Source: Streptococcus penaeicida
GTDB lineage: Bacteria > Bacillota > Bacilli > Lactobacillales > Streptococcaceae
NCBI RefSeq assembly: GCF_002887775.1
Contig: NZ_LOCM01000010.1
Location: 1 to 34,210, forward strand
Length of the DNA: 34,210 nucleotides
Direction: 5' to 3'
How positions within the stretch are numbered: the stretch's first letter is position 1; each line of letters starts with the position of its first letter. The translations under genes and the position numbers were made by a program. Shown here piece after piece: positions 1 through 9,069 of the stretch. The notes under the pieces were generated by a model that was not told the DNA's origin, searched no databases, and saw nothing but the letters and a program-made list of their open reading frames with translations.

Positions 1-61
1 GGTAGCCTTTCTAAAGTGTTTTTAGACAATTCTATTTTATCAAGACTATCGCAACCATGCA

Positions 62-91
62 AAAAGCAACGGCAAAAACCGTTGCTTTTTT
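62..91. terminator. Bidirectional intrinsic terminator at left edge
   Basis: An 11-bp perfect stem (62-72 with 79-89), loop CAAAAA, has a T run on the plus side and an A run on the other side, so it can terminate in both directions. It would serve whatever lies left of the window and the minus-strand hydrolase gene ending at 135. Bases 1-60 hold no gene I can recognise. Confidence 0.85.
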
Positions 92-104
92 GTTATAGTC
101 GTGT

Positions 105-126
105 AGACTTTTGTCCCAGACTCTTT
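105..126 (-). repeat. Copy of a 15-nt repeat also present at right edge (inverted)
   Basis: AGACTTTTGTCCCAG at 105-119 is the exact reverse complement of 34088-34102, and similarity continues imperfectly into the next bases (ACTCTTTT here, CCTCTCTT there). The right-hand copy lies just past a transposase tail. This suggests an insertion-sequence end or a dispersed intergenic repeat; two copies are too few to define it. Confidence 0.5.
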
Positions 127-134
127 TGATTTTC

Positions 135-770
135 TTAAAAGAAGGGGTTGTAATGTTTTTCTTGGCCGATGCTTGTCATTTGGCCATGGCCTGGGTAGAC
201 TTTATATTGTTCTGGTTGGCTGAAAAGCTTGTCTTCAATCCCTTTGATTAATTGGTCATAGTTACCTGTTGGTAAGTCATAACGGCCAATGCTGCCTTTA
301 AAGAGGGCATCTCCTGAGAAGATGGTTTCTTCATCATGAAAGATGAAGGAAACGCCACCGATGGAGTGTCCTGGGGTCTCAACAACTTGGAAGTGAAAGT
401 CGCCAATTGTATATGGTTTTTGATATTGGAGCAGTTGTTCTGCAGGTTTACAGATAACATCAGGGATATCGGCATGGCGGATATGTCCCGATAAATTGTC
501 TTTCGGGTTAAAGAGCCAAGAAGCTTCTAAAGCTGAGACGTAGACGTCAGGCTGATTGAAAGCTTCTCTAACAGCTTCAAGACTCATAATATGATCATAA
601 TGAGTATGGGTTAAGAGGATAGCTTGAACTGGCTTTTCAAGCTTTTTGATTTTCTTCAAAATACCTTTGGTGTCACTACCAGGATCTATTACTAAAACTC
701 CTGTATCGTTTTCGACAAGGTAAGTGTTCTCATTAGCGACATCATTTGTGATGGTTGTTATTGTCATCAT
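135..770 (-). CDS. Metallo-beta-lactamase-fold hydrolase (glyoxalase II-like)
   Basis: Small soluble hydrolase of the MBL superfamily, about 211 aa, the usual length of the YqgX/YcbL glyoxalase II-like proteins. The metal-ligand motifs are all present in order: THTHYDH, a His in ETPGHSIGG, the bridging Asp in FSGDALF and a last His in VYPGHG. The reading frame is open back to 893, but that would overlap the upstream esterase. I choose ATG at 770 (a second ATG follows at 767) because a GGAG ribosome site lies about 11 nt upstream and the family consensus begins there. It is the second gene of a minus-strand pair, 46 nt after the esterase. The substrate (S-lactoylglutathione or another thioester) cannot be told from sequence. 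Confidence 0.88.
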   Translation of the reverse strand: MMTITTITNDVANENTYLVENDTGVLVIDPGSDTKGILKKIKKLEKPVQAILLTHTHYDHIMSLEAVREAFNQPDVYVSALEASWLFNPKDNLSGHIRHADIPDVICKPAEQLLQYQKPYTIGDFHFQVVETPGHSIGGVSFIFHDEETIFSGDALFKGSIGRYDLPTGNYDQLIKGIEDKLFSQPEQYKVYPGHGQMTSIGQEKHYNPFF

Positions 771-816
771 TGCTTTTAAAACTCCGTTCGTCGATTTTTG
801 GATCTTTTGTAAATGC

Positions 817-1626
817 TTATGAAAAGAGATGTTGGAGGAAATGAGGGAAAGTTTTTGACCAAACGCCTTCGTTATGGATGGCCCCCTCCACAATCTCTAA
901 TTTTACCTGATTGGGATCTAAGCCACCATTAATAAGGGTCTGGTAATAATTTTTACTATTATCGATATAAATTTGATTTTCTTCAGGACTGGCTTTCTGA
1001 CCGGCCTTATCCATTTCATTAGTCCCAACTTGAATATAAACTTTGGTTTTCTTATTCAGCGGGTTTTGACGGCAGAAATCGAGAAATGCATTCTCACTGA
1101 CCCAAGATGCGATTGAGAAAATCCCAAGTCCGCTGAAAAGGTCGGGGTAGCGACTTGCTGTGTAGGCTGAAATCAGTGCACCCATGGAGGAACCGGCTAT
1201 ATAAGTCTTTTCAGCAGTTTTTTCGGTTCTATAATTAACATCAATAATTGGTTTAAGCTCTGTGACTAACCATTCTGCATAGCTTTGGCCATTTCCCGAA
1301 TAACGAGGAATGGTATAGCCTAAGTTCTGCTCGATTGGAAAAGGAGCATATTCTGGAAGGCGGTAGGCTCCAGCATGGTCTATGGCAACCACAATGATTT
1401 GTGGCCATTTGGGTGAGTTCAGGGTTTCCAAGAGTCCCCAAGATTTGCCTGAATAGGATTCCTGGTCAAAAAAGAGATTTTGGCCGTCATGCATGTAAAG
1501 TACGGGATATCGCCTTTCCGAATCCTTATCATAGTCTTTGGGTAATAAGACTTGCACCCGTCGTTCTTCCTTGTTGAATGGCAGAGCAAAATAGTGGGTT
1601 TTCAGTTGAGCTAAAGACTCCTTCAT
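817..1626 (-). CDS. Alpha/beta-hydrolase, putative esterase (esterase D/Fes type)
   Basis: 269-aa cytosolic serine hydrolase of the putative-esterase family (PF00756 type). Seen: LYMHDGQNLF near residue 45, where the family has its oxyanion-side strand; a nucleophile elbow GSSMGAL (Ser in the second S position) near 145; and a late His in EGAIHNEGVW. There is no signal peptide. The ribosome site AAAGGA lies about 10 nt before ATG 1626, and a TATAAT box lies at 1659-1664. It is the first gene of a two-gene minus-strand unit with the MBL hydrolase. Relatives act on siderophore esters, S-formylglutathione or acetyl-sugars; the sequence does not decide which. Confidence is high for the family and low for the substrate. 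Confidence 0.85.
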   Translation of the reverse strand: MKESLAQLKTHYFALPFNKEERRVQVLLPKDYDKDSERRYPVLYMHDGQNLFFDQESYSGKSWGLLETLNSPKWPQIIVVAIDHAGAYRLPEYAPFPIEQNLGYTIPRYSGNGQSYAEWLVTELKPIIDVNYRTEKTAEKTYIAGSSMGALISAYTASRYPDLFSGLGIFSIASWVSENAFLDFCRQNPLNKKTKVYIQVGTNEMDKAGQKASPEENQIYIDNSKNYYQTLINGGLDPNQVKLEIVEGAIHNEGVWSKTFPHFLQHLFS

Positions 1627-1658
1627 TGCGTCTTTTCCTTTCTTAAATTTTCTGCTTC

Positions 1659-1687
1659 ATTATAACATGAATTGCCATTTCAATGAA
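1659..1687 (-). promoter_or_regulatory. Promoter of esterase/MBL pair
   Basis: On the minus strand TATAAT (1659-1664) is preceded after a 17-nt spacer by TTCATT, a weak -35. It lies 33 nt before the esterase start codon. Confidence 0.55.
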
Positions 1688-1759
1688 CACCTTTGCAAAT
1701 AAATTCCTGCCTTTGCTTTGCTTTAAAGATGACTTGGAAGCATAAGCATAGCTAAAAAA

Positions 1760-1768
1760 TGGTATAAT
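1760..1768 (+). promoter_or_regulatory. Extended -10 promoter directly before dinG
   Basis: TGGTATAAT (1760-1768) ends only 9 nt before the dinG ATG at 1778. No good -35 is seen, as is common with extended -10 promoters. Transcription would start about 1775, leaving almost no leader, and no Shine-Dalgarno sequence is present. Confidence 0.65.
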
Positions 1769-1777
1769 AAACTTACT

Positions 1778-4239
1778 ATGACAGAAAAATGGACAAAATA
1801 TGCGGTCATCGATTTAGAAGCCACCAATGCTGGTCTCGATGCGCGAATTATACAAATAGGAATTGTGATTATTGAAAACAATGAAATCACTCAGACTTTT
1901 CAAACCGATATCAATCCACATGAAAAACTTTCACAACACATTAAATCATTAACAGGAATTACAGATCAACAGTTAGAAAAAGCGCCCGAGTTTTCGCAAG
2001 TGGCAGCAAAGATTTATGAACTGATTGAAGATTGTGTCTTTGTAGCTCATAATGTCTCTTTTGATGCTAATCTTCTGGCAGAAGCTCTTTTTTTTGAGGG
2101 CTATGATTTACTGACACCGCGCGTGGATACGGTTGAATTAGCTCAAGTCTTCTTTCCTGATTTTGAAAAATACAATTTGGGACACTTGGCTGAGAATATG
2201 GACTTAGACTTGACTAATGCTCACACAGCGATCGATGATGCCATGGCGACAGCTCAACTTTTTATTAGGATATTGGAAAGGATTGCCAGTCTCCCCAAAG
2301 AATGCTTGCAGGTCATGCAACTTTACGCAGACAGCCTTATTTTTGAAAGCGGCCAGCTGATTTCACAGGCTCTTGAGCAGGCAGAAAGTTATGATGCTCA
2401 GTCCTATGACCTTGTAGAAGGTATCCTATTAGCCAAAAAAGCAAGGCCTCAAAAGCCTTTTAAGTTATCTAAGGATTTTAGTATCAATACAGCAATCTTG
2501 GGTTTAGACAATCGTCCACTTCAAAATCAATTTGCTAATCTTATCCAAGAGAGTTTGTCCATTCCTCAAGCTAGCTTTATTCAGGCTCAGGCAGGGATTG
2601 GTAAAAGTTATGGTTACCTCCTACCTCTTTTAGCTCATAGTCAAGAGGACCAGCAAATTTTTGTGTCAGTTCCAACAAAAATTCTTCAGGATCAATTGAT
2701 GGCCCAGGAATTAAGTCGGATTGAAGAAGCCTTTCATATTTCATGTCACAGCATTAAGGGACCTGCCAATTACCTTAAACTAGATGCATTTTTTGAGAGT
2801 TTAAAAAAACGGGATGATAATCGTCTAGTCAATCGTTTTAAAATGCAACTGTTAGTCTGGCTGTTGGAAAGCACAAGTGGTGATTTAGATGAAATTAAGC
2901 AAAAGCATCGTTTTGCATCTTATTTTGATAGCATTAGACATGATGGCGAACTGAAAAAATCCTCCCCCTTTTATGATTATGATTTCTGGTTAAATAGCTA
3001 TGAGCAGGGTAAAAGGGCTAAAGTACTTCTAACAAATCATTCTTATTTTCTTCATAGAGTGGAAGATGATAAAGCCTTTGCCCGCGATAAACTATTAGTT
3101 TTTGATGAAGCGCAAAGGTTGCTCTTGCAATTGGATCAGTTGTCTCGCAAACAAGTTAATTTACAAGAATTAATGCAGCGTCTGATAACAGCCAAAGAAG
3201 CAGCTGATACTATTTTAGAGAAGAGACTTCTCGAAAGTTTACTCTTTGAATTAGACAATCTGGTTAGTCACTATCATGCTGATCAGCTATCTGATATGGA
3301 AATTACGATTTCTCAACAGTTACCACAATTAGTTAAAGAATTAGATGCTCAAAAATTTTCTGATTTACATGATTTCTTCAGATATCAAGAAGCTGATTAT
3401 TGGATTAGTTGTGAACGAAGAGGTGAAAAACGGATTAGCTACCTCAATACCAGTAGCCAGCGCTTTATTAATTTCAAGAGTTTACTACCTGAAACACAGA
3501 AAAATTATTTTGTATCAGCTACCCTTGATATCAGTCATCATGTCCATATCGCTCAATTGTTAGGTTATGACGATTATAGTTACGCAAAACTAGCTAAAGA
3601 AAAGAGTCAGCAACAAAAAGTAATTGTTGACACTGATATGCCCATTATTACAGAAGTTGACGAAGAGACATACAGTCAAGCCATTGCTAAGCGCTTATAC
3701 CTCTTAAACCAAGAAGGGAAACCAATTCTTGTTCTTTTCCACTCACGTAAACAGATGTTAATGGTATCTGACATCCTAGACCAATGGCACCTTGGCATTT
3801 AACCCAAGAAAAAAATGGCAGTCCCTATGCCATCAAAAAACGTTTTGACCGTGGCGAGCAGTCGATGTTACTTGGAATGGGAGCTTTTTGGGAAGGTGTT
3901 GACTTTGTTCAATCCGATCGCATGATTGAAGTTATTTGCAAATTGCCTTTCGAAAATCCCGAAGATCTCTATGTTAAAAAAATGAGTGCTTATTTAGTAA
4001 GCCAAGGCAAAAAACCATTTAATGATTATTTTCTACCATTTGCTATCTTAAAATTAAAGCAGGCTATCGGTCGAACCATGCGGCGCCAAAATCAAAAGTC
4101 CTTAGTGCTGATTTTAGACGGTCGAATTCTAACCAAATCATATGGTGATCTGATCTTTAAGAGTTTAAATGAGGATTTTCTGATAAGTTGTGAAAAATTT
4201 GTCGATTCCATACGAATTAGCCGAGAATTTTTGCTATAA
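1778..4239 (+). pseudogene. dinG: dinG exonuclease-helicase gene, frameshifted near 3790
   Basis: Gram-positive DinG: an N-terminal DEDDh 3'-5' exonuclease fused to an XPD-like superfamily 2 helicase domain. In the first frame (1778-3802, 674 aa) I see exonuclease residues D12/E14, H91-D96 and H149-D153, Walker A AGIGKS at 272-277, and the Walker B box as DEAQ at 443-446. That frame hits TAA at 3800-3802. The remaining C-terminal part, with GMGAFWEGVDF and the arginine-finger motif QAIGRTMRR, continues in the -1 frame (open from 3772 to 4239). Together they give about 820 aa, roughly full length. The simplest reading is a 1-base deletion about 3785-3795. The truncated product would lack helicase motifs V and VI but keep the nuclease. 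A sequencing error is possible. Placing dinG upstream of aspB-asnS matches Firmicute order. Confidence 0.85.
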
Positions 4240-4300
4240 TAGAAAAGAAAATCAGTAAGAGTGCTTGATATTCATAGTGTTTCGCTCTAGTTAAAGACAA

Positions 4301-4329
4301 TTTCTTCTGAGCCAGTGGCTTAGAAGAAA
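4301..4329 (+). terminator. Hairpin after dinG
   Basis: A 13-bp stem (4301-4313 with 4317-4329, one G-T pair) with a three-base loop. The following bases ATTTATGTT are only moderately T-rich, so termination may be weak. An extended -10-like TGCTATAAT at 4231-4239 overlaps the dinG stop, so a short transcript 4246-4330 is conceivable. Confidence 0.5.
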
Positions 4330-4336
4330 ATTTATG

Positions 4337-4364
4337 TTGAAAAACAAGTGCTATTTGCTATAAT
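4337..4364 (+). promoter_or_regulatory. aspB-asnS promoter
   Basis: TTGAAA (4337-4342), 16-nt spacer, TATAAT (4359-4364) with the extended TGC in front. The interval 4240-4406 holds otherwise only the hairpin before it and the strong AGGAGG ribosome site at 4397-4402. Confidence 0.75.
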
Positions 4365-4406
4365 TGAAATACGTCTAAAATAGCTGATAAACAAGCAGGA
4401 GGGGTT

Positions 4407-5600
4407 ATGACCAAGCTATCTAAGAGAGTTTTAGAAATGGAAGAAAGTGCTACTTTGGCTGCTGGTGCTAAAGCCAAAGCTTTAAAAGCACAAGGCCGAG
4501 ACATTTTGAGCCTGACTTTAGGAGAACCAGACTTTGTAACACCTAGTAATATTCAAGAAAAAGCCATTGAATCCATTACTAACGGTACAGCAAGTTTTTA
4601 TACAGTAGCAAGTGGCATGCCTGCCTTAAAAGACGCCATTGCCAATTACATGGAAAACTTTTATGGCTACCAAGTTGCTCATAATCAAATTGTAGCTGGA
4701 ACTGGTGCTAAGTTTATTCTTTATGCTTTCTTCATGGCAGTTCTTAATCCTGGTGACCAAGTCATTATTCCAACCCCATATTGGGTTTCTTATTCTGATC
4801 AAGTTAAAATGGCAGAAGGTCAACCTGTTTTTATCGACTGTTTAGCAGATAATCACTATAAAGTGACAGTGGAACAATTAGAAGCAGTTAGAACTGAAAA
4901 AACTAAGGTCATCCTGCTTAATTCTCCTTCCAATCCAACTGGTATGATATACGATAAAGCCGAGCTAGAAGCAATTGGTCAATGGGCTCTGGCGCATGAC
5001 ATTTTAATTCTTGCCGATGATATCTACGGTCGCTTGGTATACAATGGAAACTCTTTTACAGCTATCTCAAGTCTTTCTGAGGCTATTCGCCAACAAACTA
5101 TCACGGTTAATGGTGTCGCAAAAACCTATTCAATGACTGGTTGGCGTGTTGGGTTTGCAGTAGGAGACCCAGAAATTATTGCTGCTATGGCAAAAATAGT
5201 TAGTCAAACGACTTCTAACTTAAGTACAGTAGCACAATATGCAGCTATTGAAGCTTTCGAAGGTGACCAGTCTTCCGTTGAAGACATGCGTTTAGCACTT
5301 GAAGAAAGGCTCAATACGATTTATCCGCTATTGGAAGAAGTACCAGGATTTTCGACAGTTAAACCACAAGGTGCTTTCTATCTCTTTCCAAATGTATCCC
5401 AAGCAATGGCGATGACCGGATTTACGGATATTAATGACTTTACAGATGCCATTTTGGAAGAAGTTGGAGTGGCCCTAGTTTCAGGAGAAGGCTTCGGAGC
5501 GCCAGAAAATGTTCGTATGAGTTATGCGACTGATTTGGATACCTTGAAAGAAGCTGTTCGTCGCTTGAAAGACTTTATGAATAAGCACGCTAAAAAGTAA
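4407..5600 (+). CDS. aspB: Aspartate aminotransferase, class I (AspB type)
   Basis: 397-aa PLP-dependent transaminase that interconverts oxaloacetate plus glutamate with aspartate plus 2-oxoglutarate in the cytosol. Class I fold signatures: the N-terminal LTLGEPDF (37-44), SPSNPTG (173-179) with the pyridoxal-contacting Asn, ADDIY (203-207), the Schiff-base lysine K239 in GVAKTYSMTGWR, and a C-terminal Arg in ENVRMSYA for substrate carboxylate binding. The start has an AGGAGG site 4 nt upstream of ATG. Only 35 nt separate it from asnS, so the two are probably cotranscribed: this gene makes aspartate, the precursor of the asparagine that AsnS loads on tRNA. The aspB-asnS pair is common in Firmicutes. 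Confidence 0.93.
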   Translation: MTKLSKRVLEMEESATLAAGAKAKALKAQGRDILSLTLGEPDFVTPSNIQEKAIESITNGTASFYTVASGMPALKDAIANYMENFYGYQVAHNQIVAGTGAKFILYAFFMAVLNPGDQVIIPTPYWVSYSDQVKMAEGQPVFIDCLADNHYKVTVEQLEAVRTEKTKVILLNSPSNPTGMIYDKAELEAIGQWALAHDILILADDIYGRLVYNGNSFTAISSLSEAIRQQTITVNGVAKTYSMTGWRVGFAVGDPEIIAAMAKIVSQTTSNLSTVAQYAAIEAFEGDQSSVEDMRLALEERLNTIYPLLEEVPGFSTVKPQGAFYLFPNVSQAMAMTGFTDINDFTDAILEEVGVALVSGEGFGAPENVRMSYATDLDTLKEAVRRLKDFMNKHAKK

Positions 5601-5635
5601 GAAAACTGAAAAATTTATAGAAAGAAAAGAGTAAT

Positions 5636-6982
5636 ATGTCAACAGAATTTGTATCAATTATCGATGTTAAAAAATATGTAGGTCAAGAAATCACAATCGG
5701 AGCATGGGTAGCTAATAAATCTGGGAAAGGGAAACTAGCCTTCCTTCAATTACGTGATGGAACAGCCTTCTTCCAAGCTGTAGCTTTTAAACCAAACTTT
5801 ATTGAAAAATTTGGTGAAGAAGAGGGGGCAACTAAGTTTGATACCATCAAACGTTTAAGCCAAGAAACATCAGTTAAAGTAACAGGTATTGTCAAAGAAG
5901 ATGATCGTTCAAAATTTGGTTATGAGCTTGATATCACGGACCTTGAAGTTATTGGTGAATCTGTTGATTATCCAATTACACCAAAAGAACATGGAACTGA
6001 CTTCTTAATGGATAACCGTCATTTGTGGTTACGTTCACGTAAACAAATGGCTATTATGCAAATTCGCAATGCAATCATTTATGCGACATATGACTTTTTT
6101 GACCAAAATGGTTTTATCAAATTTGATAGCCCAATCCTTTCAGGAAATGCTGCTGAAGATTCAACAGAATTGTTCGAAACAGATTATTTTGGAACTCCAG
6201 CTTTCTTAAGCCAATCAGGCCAACTTTATTTAGAAGCAGGTGCAATGGCTCTTGGACGCGTCTTTGACTTTGGACCAGTTTTCCGTGCTGAAAAATCAAA
6301 AACACGTCGTCACCTAACAGAATTCTGGATGATGGATGCTGAATATTCATTCCTTAACCATGACCAGTCTCTTGACTTACAAGAAGCTTATGTTAAAGCT
6401 TTAATTCAAGGCGTTCTGGATCGTGCTCCACAAGCTCTCGAAATCTTAGAACGTGATGTTGATGCCTTAAAACGTTACATTGCTGAGCCGTTTAAACGTG
6501 TTTCTTATGACGACGCTATCTCACTTCTTCAAGAGCATGAAGCTGATGAAGATACTGATTATGAACATTTAGAACATGGTGATGATTTTGGCTCACCACA
6601 CGAAACTTGGATTTCTAACTACTTTGGCGTTCCAACCTTTGTTGTTAACTATCCTGCAAGCTTTAAAGCATTCTATATGAAACCTGTTCCTGGAAATCCA
6701 GAGCGTGTCCTCTGTGCTGACTTATTGGCACCAGAAGGATATGGTGAAATCATTGGAGGATCTATGCGTGAAGACGACTATGATGCTCTTGTTGCTAAGA
6801 TGGATGCTTTGGAAATGGATAAATCTGAATACGAATTCTATTTAGATTTGCGTAAATATGGATCAGTTCCTCATGGTGGTTTCGGAATTGGTATTGAACG
6901 TATGGTAACCTTCGTTGCCGGCACAAAACATATCCGTGAAGCGATTCCATTCCCACGTATGTTACACCGTATCAAACCATAA
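5636..6982 (+). CDS. asnS: Asparaginyl-tRNA synthetase
   Basis: 448-aa class IIb aminoacyl-tRNA synthetase that charges tRNA-Asn with asparagine. The N-terminal OB-fold anticodon domain (about 15-110) carries [22 protein letters not shown]. The catalytic domain has motif 2, [16 protein letters not shown] (about 217-232), and motif 3, GFGIGIERM near the C-terminus. The sequence [11 protein letters not shown] favours Asn over Asp specificity, as does the length (AspRS is longer). ATG 5636 has a purine-rich AGAAAAGAG upstream. No T-box leader is seen before aspB or asnS. It is the last gene of its unit, closed by a strong terminator at 7015. Confidence 0.96.
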   Translation: MSTEFVSIIDVKKYVGQEITIGAWVANKSGKGKLAFLQLRDGTAFFQAVAFKPNFIEKFGEEEGATKFDTIKRLSQETSVKVTGIVKEDDRSKFGYELDITDLEVIGESVDYPITPKEHGTDFLMDNRHLWLRSRKQMAIMQIRNAIIYATYDFFDQNGFIKFDSPILSGNAAEDSTELFETDYFGTPAFLSQSGQLYLEAGAMALGRVFDFGPVFRAEKSKTRRHLTEFWMMDAEYSFLNHDQSLDLQEAYVKALIQGVLDRAPQALEILERDVDALKRYIAEPFKRVSYDDAISLLQEHEADEDTDYEHLEHGDDFGSPHETWISNYFGVPTFVVNYPASFKAFYMKPVPGNPERVLCADLLAPEGYGEIIGGSMREDDYDALVAKMDALEMDKSEYEFYLDLRKYGSVPHGGFGIGIERMVTFVAGTKHIREAIPFPRMLHRIKP

Positions 6983-7014
6983 TAAAGGCCAACAAAATAA
7001 CAAAAAAATCATTT

Positions 7015-7049
7015 AAAAGTGTGAGGATTAAGTCCTCACACTTTTTTTT
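7015..7049 (+). terminator. Strong terminator after asnS
   Basis: Perfect 13-bp stem (7015-7027 with 7033-7045), five-base loop, then a T run. A textbook intrinsic terminator. Confidence 0.93.
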
Positions 7050-7107
7050 GACTGGTTCATTTTAGTCCAGGTTTAAGGCTTGTTTAAGTTAAAGGGTGGA
7101 TAATCCA

Positions 7108-7208
7108 TTAGGTTACATTATTAGAAATTTTTATTAATTCATTCTAAAGAGGTAACTAAAAAATAAACTAACTTACAGGAGTAAGTATTCTTTCCTTCTA
7201 GGGTAGTT
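7108..7208 (+). promoter_or_regulatory. Structured leader candidate of the DUF1003 gene
   Basis: Two nested hairpins can form. The first is GTTAC 7112-7116 with GTAAC 7152-7156, a symmetric 4x4 internal loop, then TTAGAA 7121-7126 with TTCTAA 7142-7147. The second is AACTA 7166-7170 with TAGTT 7204-7208, enclosing ACTTAC 7171-7176 with GTAAGT 7181-7186 around an AGGA loop. There is no T-tract, so it is not a terminator. It does not match the M-box, T-box or yybP-ykoY motifs that I know. No convincing promoter was found in 7050-7110. Confidence 0.35.
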
Positions 7209-7236
7209 AAAAGCAAAGAAAAGAAAGAGGTCAAAG

Positions 7237-8007
7237 ATGAACAGAAAACGTTGGGTAATTGATGCTATTGATGGTGGCAAATTCCTCCCTTCAGAAGGCG
7301 TATTCCTTTATGAATTAGATGAACAATTGCAATTACTAATTATGGATGATCACCCTGACCTTGATTCGACCTCTTTTATCAGCCAGGAAAATTTAGCCAG
7401 CTATCGACTTAACTACTTGGATGAGATGATTGCTAGTGCCAAACTAAAAAATGAAGCTATTAGAGACATGATAAATGATGTTTCTAAGAATAATAATTAC
7501 GCTATATTAGATGTCCAAGAACAATTGGATAGCAAAATAACATTTGGTCAACGCCTAGCTGACCAAGTTGCTCGTTTTGGTGGAACTTGGACCTTCATTA
7601 TTGCCTTTGTCGTTTTTATGGTAGTTTGGATGACTTTTAATATACTAGACCCATTTGGATTAGCTTTTGACCGCTATCCCTTTATACTTTTGAATTTAGC
7701 TTTGTCAACCATTGCAGCTATCCAAGCACCTTTAATTATGATGAGTCAAAATCGGGCTTCTGAATATGACCGCTTGCAAGCTAAAAATGACTATCAAGTT
7801 AATAAAACTTCAGAAGAAGGTATCCGACTTCTCCATTCAAAAATTGATCACTTGGTTTTACAAGATCAATCTGATCTCCTTCAAATTCAAAAATTACAGA
7901 CAGAAATTCTTTTATCAATTACAAAACAATTGAATCAAATGCAAATACTGGGAAACGATTCGATAACACCAGATGCAGAAGAATTGATGGACAGATTTCA
8001 AAATTAA
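7237..8007 (+). CDS. DUF1003 family membrane protein
   Basis: 256-aa protein with a soluble N-terminal part (1-115), two membrane segments (about 118-137, TWTFIIAFVVFMVVW; and about 147-168) and a C-terminal part (175-256) that looks helical and coiled-coil-like. The segment RYPFILLNLALSTIAAIQAP followed by LIMMSQNR (164-173) is the DUF1003 (PF06210) signature. The family has no established function. It stands alone between terminators, with a GAGG ribosome site 7 nt before ATG and a 187-nt leader that can fold. That single-gene, long-leader arrangement hints at its own control, which is inference only. Confidence 0.85.
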   Translation: MNRKRWVIDAIDGGKFLPSEGVFLYELDEQLQLLIMDDHPDLDSTSFISQENLASYRLNYLDEMIASAKLKNEAIRDMINDVSKNNNYAILDVQEQLDSKITFGQRLADQVARFGGTWTFIIAFVVFMVVWMTFNILDPFGLAFDRYPFILLNLALSTIAAIQAPLIMMSQNRASEYDRLQAKNDYQVNKTSEEGIRLLHSKIDHLVLQDQSDLLQIQKLQTEILLSITKQLNQMQILGNDSITPDAEELMDRFQN

Positions 8008-8018
8008 TTTAGATTAAG

Positions 8019-8045
8019 AAGCCTAAAATATTGGGTTTTTATTTA
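8019..8045 (+). terminator. Weak terminator after DUF1003 gene
   Basis: AAGCCTA (8019-8025) pairs with TGGGTTT (8032-8038) with two wobble pairs, followed by TTATTTATTT. A weak but well-placed candidate. Confidence 0.45.
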
Positions 8046-8130
8046 TTTATCTTACACTTCTATTTGTAAGGTTAAAGTTCATCTCTTGTCAGCTTTCAAA
8101 AATCTAATCTATTATTCAGCTACTTTTCTA

Positions 8131-8139
8131 TGGTATAAT
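8131..8139 (+). promoter_or_regulatory. Promoter of the rapZ-yvcK-whiA operon
   Basis: Extended -10 TGGTATAAT (8131-8139), 40 nt ahead of the rapZ start. The ribosome site AAAGGA is at 8164-8169. Confidence 0.7.
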
Positions 8140-8178
8140 AGAACTGTATAGGCTTAATTTCAGAAAGGAACTTCTATC

Positions 8179-9069
8179 ATGGTATCTCATAAAATTGATC
8201 TTGTTATTGTTACAGGAATGAGCGGAGCGGGTAAAACTGTAGCTATCCAATCTTTTGAGGATTTGGGTTATTTTACTATCGATAATATGCCGCCTACTTT
8301 GGTGCCTAAATTTCTGGAAATTTTAGAACAAACCAATGAATATGAGCGAATTGCTTTAGTCGTAGATATGCGTAGTCGTTCATTTTTTAAAGAAATCAAT
8401 GCTATTTTAGATCAAATTGAATCAAATCTAAATATTTCTTTCCGCATCCTCTTTTTAGATGCTACAGATAATGAATTAGTTTCACGCTATAAAGAAACTC
8501 GTCGCAGTCATCCTCTGGCTCCTGATGGCCGAGTGATGGATGGCATTAAATTAGAGCGCGAAATGTTGGCTCCACTTAAAAGTATGAGTCAAAATGTGGT
8601 TGATACCAGTGACTTGACGCCAAGACAATTGCGCCAAACCATCAGTGAGCAATTTTCAAATGCTTCCAATACAGTCTCATTCCGTGTTGAAGTCATGAGC
8701 TTTGGCTTTAAGTATGGAATACCTTTAGATTCTGATTTGGTTTTTGATGTCCGTTTTTTACCTAACCCATATTACATTGCGGAATTGCGTGAAAAAACTG
8801 GTTTAGACCAAGAAGTCTATGACTATGTAATGGGGCATCAGGAATCAGAGGATTTCTTCCAAAACTTGCTCAACCTTATTATGCCAATTCTGCCAGGGTA
8901 CCAAAGAGAAGGAAAATCATTACTCACCATTGCCATTGGTTGCACTGGAGGTCAGCATAGAAGCGTGGCTTTTGCCCATAGGCTAGCCCAAAGTATCAAA
9001 GAAGAGTGGCCAATGAATGAGAGCCATCGCGATAAAGAAAAACGTAAGGAAACAGTTAATAGATCATGA
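8179..9069 (+). CDS. rapZ: RapZ/YvcJ nucleotide-binding protein
   Basis: 296-aa P-loop protein of the RapZ (YvcJ) family. Walker A GMSGAGKT is at 13-20, a Walker B-like ALVVDMRSR near 60, and the family's C-terminal motif [12 protein letters not shown] near 255. In E. coli RapZ is an RNA-binding adaptor that senses glucosamine-6-phosphate; in Bacillus YvcJ hydrolyses GTP and affects competence. The streptococcal role is not established. Its stop overlaps the yvcK start by 4 nt (ATGA), so translation is likely coupled. The operon lacks the crh and Nudix genes that flank these three in Bacillus. Confidence 0.94.
   Translation: MVSHKIDLVIVTGMSGAGKTVAIQSFEDLGYFTIDNMPPTLVPKFLEILEQTNEYERIALVVDMRSRSFFKEINAILDQIESNLNISFRILFLDATDNELVSRYKETRRSHPLAPDGRVMDGIKLEREMLAPLKSMSQNVVDTSDLTPRQLRQTISEQFSNASNTVSFRVEVMSFGFKYGIPLDSDLVFDVRFLPNPYYIAELREKTGLDQEVYDYVMGHQESEDFFQNLLNLIMPILPGYQREGKSLLTIAIGCTGGQHRSVAFAHRLAQSIKEEWPMNESHRDKEKRKETVNRS

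Noticed and set aside
135..893. Longer 252-aa form of the MBL hydrolase
   Set aside because: It would overlap the esterase end by 77 nt, and its extra N-terminus has no family similarity; ATG 770 has a ribosome site.
3772..3802. Programmed -1 frameshift joining the two dinG frames
   Set aside because: The overlap has no slippery heptamer and no clear stimulatory hairpin or internal SD; a simple deletion or a sequencing error is likelier.
4240..5635. T-box or amino-acid riboswitch before aspB or asnS
   Set aside because: No T-box core sequence or antiterminator was found, and the aspB-asnS gap is only 35 nt.
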